From NCBI GenBank assembly GCA_946405805.1, contig CAMJIL010000014.1:1-50078 (forward strand): DNA of 50,078 nt. The letters are read 5' to 3'. Shown in pieces: positions 1 through 8,187 of the stretch. This stretch comes from an uncultured Prevotellaceae bacterium (GTDB taxonomy: Bacteria > Bacteroidota > Bacteroidia > Bacteroidales > Bacteroidaceae). A program made the position numbers and the translations under genes. The notes under the pieces were generated by a model, which worked only from the letters and a program-made list of their open reading frames with translations, ran no database searches and was not told the origin of the DNA. Position 1 is the first letter of the stretch. Each line of letters starts with the position of its first letter.

Positions 1-107
1 TCCAATAACCGTGAGGTCGGCAACTTCCCTTGTTCAACGAGTTTATAGACATACTTGAGAATCACGGGACGGTTCTTTGATCCGCTGAAGATGGCTGATG
101 TAAGATG
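1..107 (-). CDS. Possible partial coding fragment, unidentified
   Basis: On the minus strand the frame beginning after a TAA at 110-108 stays open to the window edge for 35 codons and has the codon texture of real protein (for example FSGSKNRPVILKYVYKLVEQ). No ATG is present; a GTG within the frame is the only conventional start. It may be the left-truncated end of a gene that runs out of the window, with its N-terminus disturbed by the purine-rich repeat tract that follows at about 90-280. I do not recognise the family, and a plus-strand reading of the same bases cannot be excluded. Confidence 0.25.
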
Positions 108-283
108 TTAGAGGGCTGATGTAAAATGCCACAGGGACAGGCAACAGATGTATGATGGAAGATGGAAGAGGTAAGATGGTTTATTCTGTACCAGAAGAGG
201 AACCAATGATGGCGGCGGAAGAAGGTTAGATGGATGAAGGCTGAAGGAAAATGAAAGAATGAAGAAATGAAAGAATGAAGGAT
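90..283. repeat. Purine-rich short tandem repeat region
   Basis: The stretch is built from degenerate 7-8 base repeats such as GAAGATG/GAAGAGG/TAAGATG near 160-180 and AATGAAAG/AATGAAGA at 249-280. It holds no convincing gene. The reverse complement of the 8-base class recurs at 24581-24612. It belongs to the window-wide family of short tandem tracts. Confidence 0.75.
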
Positions 284-285
284 TG

Positions 286-320
286 CGTAGGCTGCACATT
301 TGCAGCCTACGTTTATTTTT
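286..320 (+). terminator. Rho-independent terminator
   Basis: A perfect 11-bp inverted repeat (CGTAGGCTGCA / TGCAGCCTACG) with a 4-base loop is followed by GTTTATTTTT on the plus strand. It would end a transcript coming from the left edge. From here to 595 there is no gene; the stretch is AT-rich and holds the promoter of the next gene. Confidence 0.75.
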
Positions 321-493
321 GGGGCTTTAAAATTGGGGCAATCGATAGCGCGGTAAAGATACCTTATATGTAAAATAACGTAAGAAAAAGTGTTGAAAGG
401 AGTATTATAAAGTGAAAAAATTATCTCATGTCCTACATTTCATCTTTAATATAATAAATTCAGTTGCGAAGATGCAAAAAATATTTGTTTTTC

Positions 494-524
494 TTGCGTG
501 GATAAAGAAAAATTTGTACTTTCG
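494..524 (+). promoter_or_regulatory. Bacteroidetes-type promoter of the SpoIIE/HATPase gene
   Basis: TTG at 494-496 and TACTTTCG at 517-524 are separated by 20 bases, close to the Bacteroidetes -33/-7 consensus (TTTG, TAnnTTTG). Transcription would start near 530, leaving a 5' leader of about 65 bases before the ATG at 596. Confidence 0.6.
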
Positions 525-595
525 CAGCAGATTTTGACAATAAATTAAAACCTCGGGCGGATCTAAACAAGGCAAGCCATCGTTACGCAGCAATT

Positions 596-2677
596 ATGGA
601 TAATCTCAAGAAATACTTACGCACCAAAGGTATTTATGCAGTTATTGCAGCAGCAGTGCTCATTGCAGTGTTGTTGGGGGCAGAGTATTATATGGACATC
701 AGGGATGATAATGAGGAGGCTCGGAAACTGGCGGACCGCGAGTTGAAAATTGCTGAAATGAAAATCATGTGGGAGTTGTGGGACATCGAAACCCAAATGA
801 GTGACTTGGCAATAAAGGCAAACCAAAGAATAAATCAGCCAAACAGGATGCTGTCAATAACGAACGAGATAATACAACAGTCGGATCTTATTCTTGCGGT
901 GGCCATTGGCTTCGTTCCTGATTTCTACAAGACAAAGGGTTATTGGTTTGAACCAAGAAGCAGACGCATCGATGGCGAGATTTTTGATGACCAGATAGGT
1001 GGGCCGGACCATGACTATTTCAAGATGTCGTGGTATAGTGACTGCGCAAGGAATTACAAAAAACACAAGAATCATAGGAATCATGTTCAGTGGACTTCTC
1101 CGTACGTTGTCATCGACAGAAACAGTACTTACGTAGTATCCCTCACACGCCCTCTTTTGACTGATGACGATGAGCTTGCCGGTGTGATGTGTATTGACAT
1201 GTCGCTATCCTCAATGAAACAACTTGTTGGGAGTGTTAAGCCGTATCCTGGTACTATCTGCCAATTGTTTGATGACGAAGGAGACTTGATAGTGTCGTCT
1301 GATACGGTGCAATTTAACGAAGACGATTATTTTATTACTGAAAAGAAGATAGCAAATAACAGTCTATTGGTTCGATTGGCATGTCCCAAGAAAGAGATAT
1401 ATGGCACCTCGGCAGAGGATGGCATGATAGCGATAGGAATTACGCTGGTAGGACTGTTGCTGCTTGCTTTTATCGTACAGAGAACGGTACGCACTATTGT
1501 GAGACTCGATGCTGCTTATGTGCAGCGTCGGACGGTTGAAAACGAGTTGCGTATAGCCCACAACATCCAGATGAGCATGTTGCGTAACGACTTCCCGAAA
1601 GAACTGTGTGCCACACTACAACCGATGAAGGAAGTGGGGGGAGACCTCTATGACTTCTATCAGAAAGACGATAAACTGTTCTTTATCATTGGTGATGTGT
1701 CAGGCAAGGGACTTCCTGCTACAATGATGATGGCTGCAACAGTAAATCTGTTTCGTATGTCGGCACGTTATTTCAATACTCCGATAGAAATAGTGGAAGA
1801 GATAAACGAAGTCATTTCGGAGCGTAATCCTAACCTGATTTTTGTTACGGCATTCGTAGGAAAGCTCGATATGCGTCACGGATTGCTGACATATTGTAAT
1901 GCAGGTCATAATCCGCCGATAGTAAATAATGCATATCTGCAAACTGATCCCGATATACCAATCGGTTATGATGCAGGATATTCCTTCAGGCAATATGGTA
2001 TGCTGTTCCCTGAAGGTTCTCGCATAGTGCTCTATACTGACGGCGTTACCGAGTCACGCAATGTGGAAGGCGATTTCATGGGTACTGACTATTTGCTGTC
2101 ATTGGTGAATAAGCATCAGCAGGAAGATGTCAGCGACATGACCCGGAATATTATCAATGATACACACCTGTTTTCTGAGGATGCAGATCAGAGAGATGAT
2201 ATCACGCTGATGTGTATTGCCAACAACATCTCGGCGCAGTCGCAGACACTTGTCATCAGCAATGATATAGAAGAGCTCCAGCGTGTAAAACCATTGGTGC
2301 GTGAGTATTGTGAATGCTTGGGATGTGACAAACGTTTGATACGAAAAATTGTCCTTGCCTTAGAGGAAGCCTTAGCAAATGTCATCAACTACGCTTATCC
2401 AAAGGGAGAGTTGGGTAGTATAGATATAGATATTCTTGCTATGCCGGCAGTCAGTGAACAGATACCGGGCGATATTACCTTCGTCATCTCTGACAGTGGT
2501 GCGCCATTTAATCCATTGGAAAAACAAAGTGTGGACGTAGAGCAAGCCATGGATGACAGACAGGTGGGAGGACTGGGTATATATCTATACCAGAAGTTGA
2601 TGGACACAGTACTATATAACTGCACCGACGACGGACGTAATGTCCTTACGTTGACAAAACATATTTGTAAAGTTTAA
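596..2677 (+). CDS. Membrane sensor with SpoIIE phosphatase and HATPase (RsbW-like) domains
   Basis: The 693-residue protein has a membrane segment at about 12-30, an extracytoplasmic sensor region at about 31-275 (Cache-like by position, not proven), a second membrane segment at about 277-293 and a helical linker to 330. A PP2C/SpoIIE phosphatase domain follows, with metal-binding Asp350 (GGDLYD), Asp367 (GDVSGKG) and Asp534/535. The C-terminal domain at about 550-690 is a GHKL ATPase of the anti-sigma kinase type: N-box EEALANVINYA (Glu590, Asn595), G1 Asp633 (SDSGAPF), G2 GGLGIYL. Proteins of this build switch a STAS partner by phosphorylation and dephosphorylation, and the STAS gene is next (78 bases downstream). 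The fusion puts kinase-like and phosphatase activities in one chain, so the net output must depend on the sensor. Its TAA stop is formed by a TTTAAAG heptad tract. Ligand and final target are unknown. Confidence 0.88.
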   Translation: MDNLKKYLRTKGIYAVIAAAVLIAVLLGAEYYMDIRDDNEEARKLADRELKIAEMKIMWELWDIETQMSDLAIKANQRINQPNRMLSITNEIIQQSDLILAVAIGFVPDFYKTKGYWFEPRSRRIDGEIFDDQIGGPDHDYFKMSWYSDCARNYKKHKNHRNHVQWTSPYVVIDRNSTYVVSLTRPLLTDDDELAGVMCIDMSLSSMKQLVGSVKPYPGTICQLFDDEGDLIVSSDTVQFNEDDYFITEKKIANNSLLVRLACPKKEIYGTSAEDGMIAIGITLVGLLLLAFIVQRTVRTIVRLDAAYVQRRTVENELRIAHNIQMSMLRNDFPKELCATLQPMKEVGGDLYDFYQKDDKLFFIIGDVSGKGLPATMMMAATVNLFRMSARYFNTPIEIVEEINEVISERNPNLIFVTAFVGKLDMRHGLLTYCNAGHNPPIVNNAYLQTDPDIPIGYDAGYSFRQYGMLFPEGSRIVLYTDGVTESRNVEGDFMGTDYLLSLVNKHQQEDVSDMTRNIINDTHLFSEDADQRDDITLMCIANNISAQSQTLVISNDIEELQRVKPLVREYCECLGCDKRLIRKIVLALEEALANVINYAYPKGELGSIDIDILAMPAVSEQIPGDITFVISDSGAPFNPLEKQSVDVEQAMDDRQVGGLGIYLYQKLMDTVLYNCTDDGRNVLTLTKHICKV

Positions 2678-2714
2678 AGGTTAAAGTTTAAAGTTTAAAG
2701 GTTAAAGTTTAAAG
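2669..2714. repeat. Heptad tract (TTTAAAG/GTTAAAG)
   Basis: About six copies of a 7-base unit begin within the last codons of the SpoIIE gene and provide its stop. A short hairpin AGCCGC-tt-GCGGCT follows at 2718-2731, in the gap before the STAS gene. Confidence 0.85.
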
Positions 2715-2755
2715 ATTAGCCGCTTGCGGCTTTCAATATTCAATCAATAATAATA

Positions 2756-3058
2756 ATGAAAGTAAACATCCAACAAAACGAAAACGAAGTAGTAGTATCA
2801 CTGAATGGTGAACTCGACACCGTTGCTACTACTAACATGAGTGAAGTATTAGGTCGCGTAACCGATTTGGCTAGTCAGCACCTCGTAATCGATTGTAAAG
2901 ACTTGGAGTATGTAAGTTCTTCCGGCCTGCGTTTCTTCATGCAGTTAAAGAAGAGCAGCGAGCTGTATGGCGGCAGCGTGGAGATACGCAATCTCAACGA
3001 AGACGTATCAGAGATATTCCGTCTTAGCGGCTTCCATCACATCTTCAATTTGGGATAG
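2756..3058 (+). CDS. STAS-domain anti-sigma-factor antagonist-like protein
   Basis: This 100-residue single STAS domain resembles SpoIIAA/RsbV: a beta-strand N-terminus, GELDT at 18-22 and the switch loop YVSSSGL at 52-58, where Ser55/Ser56 matches the phosphorylated serine of the family. It should be the substrate of the kinase and phosphatase domains of the preceding gene, binding a HATPase partner when unphosphorylated. The partner may be that protein itself or the HATPase fused to the MATE transporter at 8773-10548; this is inference. The start ATG at 2756 follows an A/T-rich AATAATAATA leader. The stop lies four bases before the next ATG, so expression is probably coupled to the sugar operon. 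Confidence 0.9.
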   Translation: MKVNIQQNENEVVVSLNGELDTVATTNMSEVLGRVTDLASQHLVIDCKDLEYVSSSGLRFFMQLKKSSELYGGSVEIRNLNEDVSEIFRLSGFHHIFNLG

Positions 3059-3062
3059 AATT

Positions 3063-4013
3063 ATGACATACAACGAGATTGGGAAGACTGGCATGAAGGT
3101 TGCCAATCTTGCTTTCGGCGCCTCTTCATTAGGAGGCGTGTTCCGCAGCATCCGTGAAGATGAAGGTATCCGCGCTGTTCATACGGCAGTTGACAATGGC
3201 ATTAACTTCATCGATGTCTCACCGTACTATGGTCACCTGAAGGCAGAGACTGTCTTGGGTAAGGCCCTCCGTGAGATTCCCCGTGAGAAATACTATCTCT
3301 CTACGAAGGTGGGACGCTATGGTAAGGATGGCGTTAATACATGGGACTATTCAGCAGAGCGTGCCACACAGAGTGTCTATGAGAGTATGGAGCGCCTGGG
3401 GGTGGATTATATCGACCTCATCAATGTGCATGACATAGAGTTCCAGGCATCTCTGCCAGGCGGTTTGCAGAAGGTATGCGACGAGACCTTGCCGGCATTG
3501 GTGGCCCTGAAGAAGAAGGGCGTGGTGGGACATGTAGGTATTACTGACCTGCAACCGGAGAACCTGCAATGGGTCATAGAACATGTGGAAGAGGGAACAG
3601 TAGAGAGTATCCTGAATTTCTGCCACTATTCCCTGAATGACACATTGCTGACAGACTACTTAGACTTCTTCGAGCAGCATGGAGTAGGGGTTATCAATGC
3701 TTCACCGCTGTCAATGGGACTGCTGTCATCACGTGGCACACCCGATTGGCATCCTGCTTCTGATGCGTTGAAGGAGGCTTGTCGTAAGGCTGCCGATTAT
3801 TGTGCTGCACAGGGATACCCAATAGAGAAGTTGGCTGTACAGTTCTCCACGAGTCTTAACCCACGCATTGCTACAACACTGTTCAGCAGTGCCAATCCCG
3901 ACAATGTTCTGAAGAACATCTCCTACGTCAACGAACCTATGGATGAGGAGTTGGTAAAAGATGTACAGAAAATCATCGGTGACCAGATGTTTGTAAGATG
4001 GAAGAATTCCTGA
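3063..4013 (+). CDS. Aldo/keto reductase, probable L-galactose dehydrogenase
   Basis: The protein is a 316-residue AKR-fold oxidoreductase. The expected tetrad is visible: Asp51 and Tyr56 (IDVSPYYG), Lys82 (STKVG), His123 (NVHDIE). The segment GVGVINASPLSMGLLSS plus WHPAS closely matches plant-type L-galactose dehydrogenases and related L-fucose dehydrogenases. The ATG at 3063 is preferred; longer reading frames overlap the STAS gene. With the next two enzymes it reproduces the L-galactose route known from Bacteroides vulgatus (L-galactose to lactone to L-galactonate to D-tagaturonate). L-fucose is a chemically close alternative substrate. The 3' end overlaps the lactonase gene by 16 bases, a sign of one operon. 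Confidence 0.8.
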   Translation: MTYNEIGKTGMKVANLAFGASSLGGVFRSIREDEGIRAVHTAVDNGINFIDVSPYYGHLKAETVLGKALREIPREKYYLSTKVGRYGKDGVNTWDYSAERATQSVYESMERLGVDYIDLINVHDIEFQASLPGGLQKVCDETLPALVALKKKGVVGHVGITDLQPENLQWVIEHVEEGTVESILNFCHYSLNDTLLTDYLDFFEQHGVGVINASPLSMGLLSSRGTPDWHPASDALKEACRKAADYCAAQGYPIEKLAVQFSTSLNPRIATTLFSSANPDNVLKNISYVNEPMDEELVKDVQKIIGDQMFVRWKNS

Positions 4014-4939
4014 TAATAGATGCCCACAGCCACCTGTGGCTGCGACAAGATACCTCTTGGAACGGAAAGGAAATCCGCACTACGCAGAATGGGCGTTCTG
4101 TCTTCTTGGGTGAAGAGGTGCAGATGCTGCCACCGTTTATGATTGACGGACGCAACACGGCAGAAGTGTTTCTTTCTAACATGGACTATGCTCAGGTAGG
4201 TGCTGCCGTTGTTGTACAGGAGTTTATCGACGGCATACAGAACGACTACCTGAAGACAGTGCAGCAGCAATATCCGGACCGCTTCTTCTGCTTCGCGATG
4301 GTTGACTACCTGAAAGACGGCTTCAGTGAGCAGGCACACCGCTTGATGGCAGACGAAGGCTTTCGCGGGATGGCTATTCCGGGACATCGCCTAATGGGCC
4401 GTTCACTCACCATGCCTGAGATGATGCAGATGTTCCGCCTGATGGAGGACAACAACTGGCTTCTGTCTATCACCCTTGAGGATGGTATGGAACAGGTGGC
4501 GCAACTGCGTGAAATTATAAAAGAATGTCCGAAACTGAAGATTGCCATAGGCCATTTGGGAATGGCAAATCCACCGCAGACGCCCTGTTGGGAAAACGAT
4601 GCGTGGCGTCAGCAGATAATGCTGGCCCGTAACGAGAATGTAATGATAGAATCGGGAGGTACCACGTGGCTCTACAATTCAGAGTTCTATCCCTATCCCT
4701 CTGCGATACGTGCCGTCTGTGAGGCTGCCGATATGGTAGGGTGGGAGAAGGTGATGTGGGGCTCTGACTATCCACGCACCATTACTGCCATAACCTATCG
4801 CATGAGCTATGACTTTATCACGAAGTCTGCAGAATTAGGTAATGATGAGAAACGTCTTTTCCTTGGTGAGAATGCACGCCGTTTCTATGGCTTTGGAAAT
4901 CTTCCGAAGCTACCTTATATAAAGAATATGAGTGAGTAA
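3998..4939 (+). CDS. Amidohydrolase, probable L-galactono/L-fucono-lactonase
   Basis: A 313-residue TIM-barrel amidohydrolase of the COG3618 / Amidohydro_2 type. It shows the N-terminal metal motif DAHSHLW (His10, His12), a later AIGHLGMAN histidine and MWGSDYPRT with the catalytic Asp near the C-terminus. Members of this family hydrolyse sugar-acid lactones; L-galactono-1,5-lactonase and L-fucono-1,5-lactonase are characterised examples. Its position between an L-galactose-dehydrogenase-like reductase and an L-galactonate-dehydrogenase-like enzyme supports the lactonase role. The ATG at 3998 lies inside the upstream gene. The exact sugar cannot be decided from sequence. Confidence 0.78.
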   Translation: MEEFLIIDAHSHLWLRQDTSWNGKEIRTTQNGRSVFLGEEVQMLPPFMIDGRNTAEVFLSNMDYAQVGAAVVVQEFIDGIQNDYLKTVQQQYPDRFFCFAMVDYLKDGFSEQAHRLMADEGFRGMAIPGHRLMGRSLTMPEMMQMFRLMEDNNWLLSITLEDGMEQVAQLREIIKECPKLKIAIGHLGMANPPQTPCWENDAWRQQIMLARNENVMIESGGTTWLYNSEFYPYPSAIRAVCEAADMVGWEKVMWGSDYPRTITAITYRMSYDFITKSAELGNDEKRLFLGENARRFYGFGNLPKLPYIKNMSE

Positions 4940-4952
4940 AAATATAAACAAA

Positions 4953-5969
4953 ATGAAAGCAATACAAATAAGTGCCGAAAGGCAGATGGGAGTTGTTGAT
5001 ATTCCCGAAATGGAGATGAAGAGTGATGAGGTGCAGCTGCGCCTCGAATATGTAGGATTCTGTGGTTCTGACCTGAGCACATACTTGGGTAAGAATCCTA
5101 TGGTAAAGATGCCTGTTGTGCCTGGTCATGAAGTAGGTGCCGTTATCGAAAAGGTCGGTGCTGATGTTCCTGATGGTTTGAAGCCGGGAATGGTTGTTAC
5201 CTGTAATCCATATACCAACTGCGGTAAGTGTGCTTCCTGCCGTAATGGGCGTGTTAATGCCTGTGAGCACAACGAAACCCTCGGTGTACAGAGATGGGGC
5301 GCTATGCGCGAACGTATCTGTCTGCCTTGGGAGAAGGTTATTCCTGCAGGACTCCTTACTCCTCGCACCTGTGCTTTGATAGAGCCGATGAGTGTGGGTT
5401 TCCATGCTGTCAGTCGCGCACAGGTAACAGATATTGACGTAGTGTTGGTGATAGGCTGCGGTATGGTTGGTATGGGTGCTGTGGTACGTTCTGCACAACG
5501 TGGTGCTACCGTTGTGGCTGCCGATATCGATGACGAGAAACTGGCTTTGGCACGACAGATGGGTGCCAGCTACACCATAAATACACGTACGGAAGATGTG
5601 CATAAACGTCTGCGTGAGATGACCAGCGGCTTCGGTCCCGATGTGGTTATCGAGGCTGTAGGTAGTAGTGCGACATACCAGATGGCTGTCGATGAGGTGG
5701 CGTTCACAGGACGTGTTATCTGCATCGGATATGCCAAGACAGAGGTGTCTTTCCAGACAAAATACTTTGTGCAGAAGGAACTCGATATTCGTGGCTCACG
5801 CAACGCACAGCCAAGTGACTTCCGTGCCGTAATACATTATCTGGAGCGTGGCACTTGTCCTGTTGACAAGCTTATCAGCAAAGAGGTACTTCCTGAAGAG
5901 GCTCCTGCTGCGATGCAACAGTGGGCCGAGAATCCGGGAAAGGTATTCCGTATCTTGGTGAAATTCTGA
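4953..5969 (+). CDS. Zinc-dependent dehydrogenase, probable L-galactonate 5-dehydrogenase
   Basis: A 338-residue medium-chain dehydrogenase. Catalytic zinc ligands are Cys37 (GFCGSD) and His59-Glu60 (PGHE). The structural zinc knuckle uses Cys90, Cys93, Cys96 and Cys104 (CGKCASCRNGRVNAC), and a Rossmann motif VIGCGMVGMG begins near residue 153. I prefer ATG 4953 (MKAIQIS), preceded by AAATATAAACAAA, over a GTG at 4932 that overlaps the previous gene and would add seven residues. LgoD/YjjN-type enzymes of this family oxidise L-galactonate to D-tagaturonate, the step needed after the preceding lactonase. Tagaturonate reductase and later enzymes are not in the window, so the product must enter hexuronate metabolism encoded elsewhere. 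Other polyol or sugar-acid substrates remain possible. Confidence 0.78.
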   Translation: MKAIQISAERQMGVVDIPEMEMKSDEVQLRLEYVGFCGSDLSTYLGKNPMVKMPVVPGHEVGAVIEKVGADVPDGLKPGMVVTCNPYTNCGKCASCRNGRVNACEHNETLGVQRWGAMRERICLPWEKVIPAGLLTPRTCALIEPMSVGFHAVSRAQVTDIDVVLVIGCGMVGMGAVVRSAQRGATVVAADIDDEKLALARQMGASYTINTRTEDVHKRLREMTSGFGPDVVIEAVGSSATYQMAVDEVAFTGRVICIGYAKTEVSFQTKYFVQKELDIRGSRNAQPSDFRAVIHYLERGTCPVDKLISKEVLPEEAPAAMQQWAENPGKVFRILVKF

Positions 5970-5994
5970 TAACAGTAAATAACGAGAGCTTATT

Positions 5995-7185
5995 ATGAAA
6001 AAAAATACCGTTGCCCTGTCGCTCGTCTTCTGTCTGTTCTTCCTGTGGGCTATCAGCAGTAATCTGCTTCCTACGATGATCAGGCAGTTGATGAAGACAT
6101 GCGAACTGAATACCTTTGAGGCATCGTTTACGGAATCGGCATACTGGCTGGCATACTTTATCTGTCCTATCCCCATAGCGATGTATATGAGGAAGTACAG
6201 CTATAAGTCGGGTATCGTCTTCGGATTGCTTCTTGCAGCCTTCGGAGGACTGCTGTTCTTCCCCGCTGCTGCCATCCGTGAGTATTGGTTCTATCTCTGT
6301 GTGTTCTTCATTATAGCCACAGGTATGTGCTTCCTTGAGACGGCGGCCAATCCTTATGTCACCGTTCTGGGTAATCCCGAGACCGCTTCGCAACGTCTCA
6401 ACCTGGCACAGTCGTTCAACGGTCTTGGTGCTTTCTTTGCTGCGATGTTCCTGAGCAAGGCGGTGCTCACTATGCAACAGGAACCGGCGGAAGGGGACCT
6501 GCCAGCAGACTCTATAGTGTATATCACTTTGGCAGGACTGCTTATCATCTTTGCCCTGCTCTTTATATTCACTAAGTTGCCGAGGATTCAAGAGACGGAC
6601 GGTCCTGATAAGAAACTCATAGATTTCGGTGTGCTGCGTCGTTCTCATCTGCGATGGGGCGTCATAGCACAATTCTTCTATAATGGCGGACAGACAGCTA
6701 TCAACAGCCTCTTCCTGGTATATTGTTGCACCTGTATGGGGTTGTCGGAACATTTAGCGACCACATTCTTCGGGTTCTATATGCTCTCATTCCTCGTAGG
6801 CCGTTGGATAGGTACTCTGCTGATGGGATATTTCCGTCCGCAGAATATGCTGTTAGTTTATGCCCTCGCCAATGTGCTGCTTTGTGTAGTCATCATGACA
6901 TTCGGTGGTATGGTAGGACTCTATGCTATGCTGTGTGTGTCGTTCTTCATGTCTATCATGTATCCGACACAATTCTCGTTAGCCCTCACAGGACTTGGTG
7001 ACCAGACGAAATCAGGTTCTGCATTCCTCGTAATGGCAATCGTAGGTAATGCTTGTGTGCCACAGTTCACAGCATACATCATGCACACCCATATGTCCTT
7101 CTATCAGGTGGCATATATCGTACCGCTTATCTGCTTCGCCTTCTGCGCCTACTACGGCTGGAGAGGACACAAGGTGGTGGACTAG
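5995..7185 (+). CDS. FucP-like sugar:proton symporter (MFS)
   Basis: A 396-residue major facilitator protein with about twelve hydrophobic segments. The FucP-family signature LETAANPYVTVLGNP occurs at about 111-125, followed by RLNLAQSFNGLGA. Its glutamate corresponds to the proton/substrate-coupling Glu of E. coli FucP. FucP carries L-fucose and also L-galactose and D-arabinose, so the context suggests an L-galactose or L-fucose importer for the three enzymes upstream. The gap from the dehydrogenase stop is 25 bases. A heptad tract follows the stop directly and no clear terminator is seen. Confidence 0.85.
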   Translation: MKKNTVALSLVFCLFFLWAISSNLLPTMIRQLMKTCELNTFEASFTESAYWLAYFICPIPIAMYMRKYSYKSGIVFGLLLAAFGGLLFFPAAAIREYWFYLCVFFIIATGMCFLETAANPYVTVLGNPETASQRLNLAQSFNGLGAFFAAMFLSKAVLTMQQEPAEGDLPADSIVYITLAGLLIIFALLFIFTKLPRIQETDGPDKKLIDFGVLRRSHLRWGVIAQFFYNGGQTAINSLFLVYCCTCMGLSEHLATTFFGFYMLSFLVGRWIGTLLMGYFRPQNMLLVYALANVLLCVVIMTFGGMVGLYAMLCVSFFMSIMYPTQFSLALTGLGDQTKSGSAFLVMAIVGNACVPQFTAYIMHTHMSFYQVAYIVPLICFAFCAYYGWRGHKVVD

Positions 7186-7218
7186 TAAAGTTTAAAGTTT
7201 AGAGTTTAAAGTTTAAAG
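7186..7218. repeat. Heptad tract (TTTAAAG)
   Basis: About four 7-base units begin immediately after the symporter stop codon, in the convergent gap before greA. Confidence 0.8.
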
Positions 7219-7230
7219 TGGGTGATACTG

Positions 7231-7695
7231 TTATAGTGTGATATTCTCAATTTTGAGATTCAGCATTCCTGCGGGAACGCGCACCGTGACAGTGTCACCT
7301 GCTTTTCTGTTTAGTAAAGCCTGTGCTATAGGAGATTTAATAGAAATCTTTCCTTCACTCATATTTGCCTCGTGCGGACTTACAATGGTATAAGTCATCG
7401 TGGCATTGTTTCCCATATTTGTTATTGTCACCTTACTCAGCAGTCCCACTTTGTCGCTGCCGAGTAACGACATGTCTATCACCCTTGCATGCTCCAGCAC
7501 CCTTTGCTTAAAGCGTATTCTGCTCAGGAGTCTTCCTTGTTCACGTTTTGCGGCATGATACTCGAAGTTCTCGCTCAGGTCGCCCTGGGCACGTGCCTCC
7601 GCAATAGCATCCTTCACCTGGGGAAGCTCTACCTTCTCCATATGCTCTAATTCCGCTACGAGCTTGTCGTAGCCTTCTTGTGACATGTATTCCAT
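7231..7695 (-). CDS. greA: Transcription elongation factor GreA
   Basis: The 154-residue length and domain order match GreA. The N-terminal coiled coil (MEYMSQEGYDKLVAELEHM onward) carries the acidic tip segment GDLSENFEYHAAKREQG. A C-terminal FKBP-like domain follows, with the family's SPIAQALLNRKAGD segment. GreA enters the RNA polymerase secondary channel and stimulates cleavage of backtracked transcripts. The start at 7695 gives the family-typical N-terminus. It overlaps the 3' end of the small membrane-protein gene upstream by 40 bases, so the two are probably cotranscribed. Confidence 0.96.
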   Translation of the reverse strand: MEYMSQEGYDKLVAELEHMEKVELPQVKDAIAEARAQGDLSENFEYHAAKREQGRLLSRIRFKQRVLEHARVIDMSLLGSDKVGLLSKVTITNMGNNATMTYTIVSPHEANMSEGKISIKSPIAQALLNRKAGDTVTVRVPAGMLNLKIENITL

Positions 7696-7952
7696 TTATT
7701 CACCTTTGACTTTTGACCTTTGACCTTTGACTTCAGCCGTTTGTATCCCTCTACTCCGAGAATTGTCAGCCCTCCATACTGGCAGGTTTTTGCCAAACCG
7801 AAGAGTACTGTCCAAAGCACACCTTTCGCTGTTATGCTGATGGGCAACAGCATCTGTGCAAAAGATAATATATAAAAAGGTATGCAGCACAATAAAACTA
7901 TCACCCCAGTACGGAATGATAGCGATTGTAACCATAATTTTATTTTCTTCAT
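7656..7952 (-). CDS. Small two-helix membrane protein, unknown function
   Basis: A 98-residue protein starting at ATG 7952 (MKKIKLWLQSLSFRTGVIVL), with two hydrophobic segments at about 16-34 and 38-58, then GLAKTCQYGGLTILGVEGYKRL. The last roughly 25 residues are Lys/Ser rich (KSKVKGQKSKVNK) and encoded by a CTTTGAC heptad tract at 7701-7733; they run 40 bases into greA. The tail therefore looks like an accidental extension through a repeat, the original stop probably lying earlier. I do not know a function. A promoter stands 12 bases before the ATG and probably also serves greA. Confidence 0.7.
   Translation of the reverse strand: MKKIKLWLQSLSFRTGVIVLLCCIPFYILSFAQMLLPISITAKGVLWTVLFGLAKTCQYGGLTILGVEGYKRLKSKVKGQKSKVNKWNTCHKKATTSS
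7701..7733. repeat. Heptad tract (CTTTGAC) inside the 3' end of a gene
   Basis: Four to five units of CCTTTGA/CTTTTGA lie between greA and the membrane domain of the small protein. They are translated in the small protein as a Lys/Ser/Val-rich tail. Confidence 0.8.
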
Positions 7953-7963
7953 ATTTAAGTTCG

Positions 7964-7994
7964 CAAAGTTACGATTAAGTTTTGAGAAATGCAA
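7964..7994 (-). promoter_or_regulatory. Bacteroidetes-type promoter for the small membrane protein and greA
   Basis: On the minus strand TAACTTTG (7971-7964) follows TTG (7994-7992) after 20 bases. The ATG at 7952 is only 11 bases past the -7 box, so the leader would be very short. Confidence 0.65.
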
Positions 7995-8120
7995 GAAAAA
8001 AATGAAAAAAATCGCCTCTTTTGTTTCGAATAGGGAAAAAAGTGTTATTTAGTCATATCTTCATTCCTCAAAAACATTGACAAATGAGTTGAAAGATATA
8101 CGAAAAAAGTGCTAAAAAAT

Positions 8121-8151
8121 TTTGCGTAATTCGTTATTTTTTGTACCTTTG
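8121..8151 (+). promoter_or_regulatory. Bacteroidetes-type promoter of luxS
   Basis: TTTG at 8121-8124 and TACCTTTG at 8144-8151 are 19 bases apart, a perfect consensus pair. Transcription would start near 8157, which rules out the in-frame starts at 8122 and 8155 and supports ATG 8188. Confidence 0.75.
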
Positions 8152-8187
8152 CAAATGGAAATTGAACAGAAAATAAACAATCACATC

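Noticed and set aside
8122..8187. Longer LuxS start
   Set aside because: TTG 8122 and ATG 8155 lie upstream of or at the predicted transcription start, and LuxS proteins begin near MEVIQSFTIDHT.
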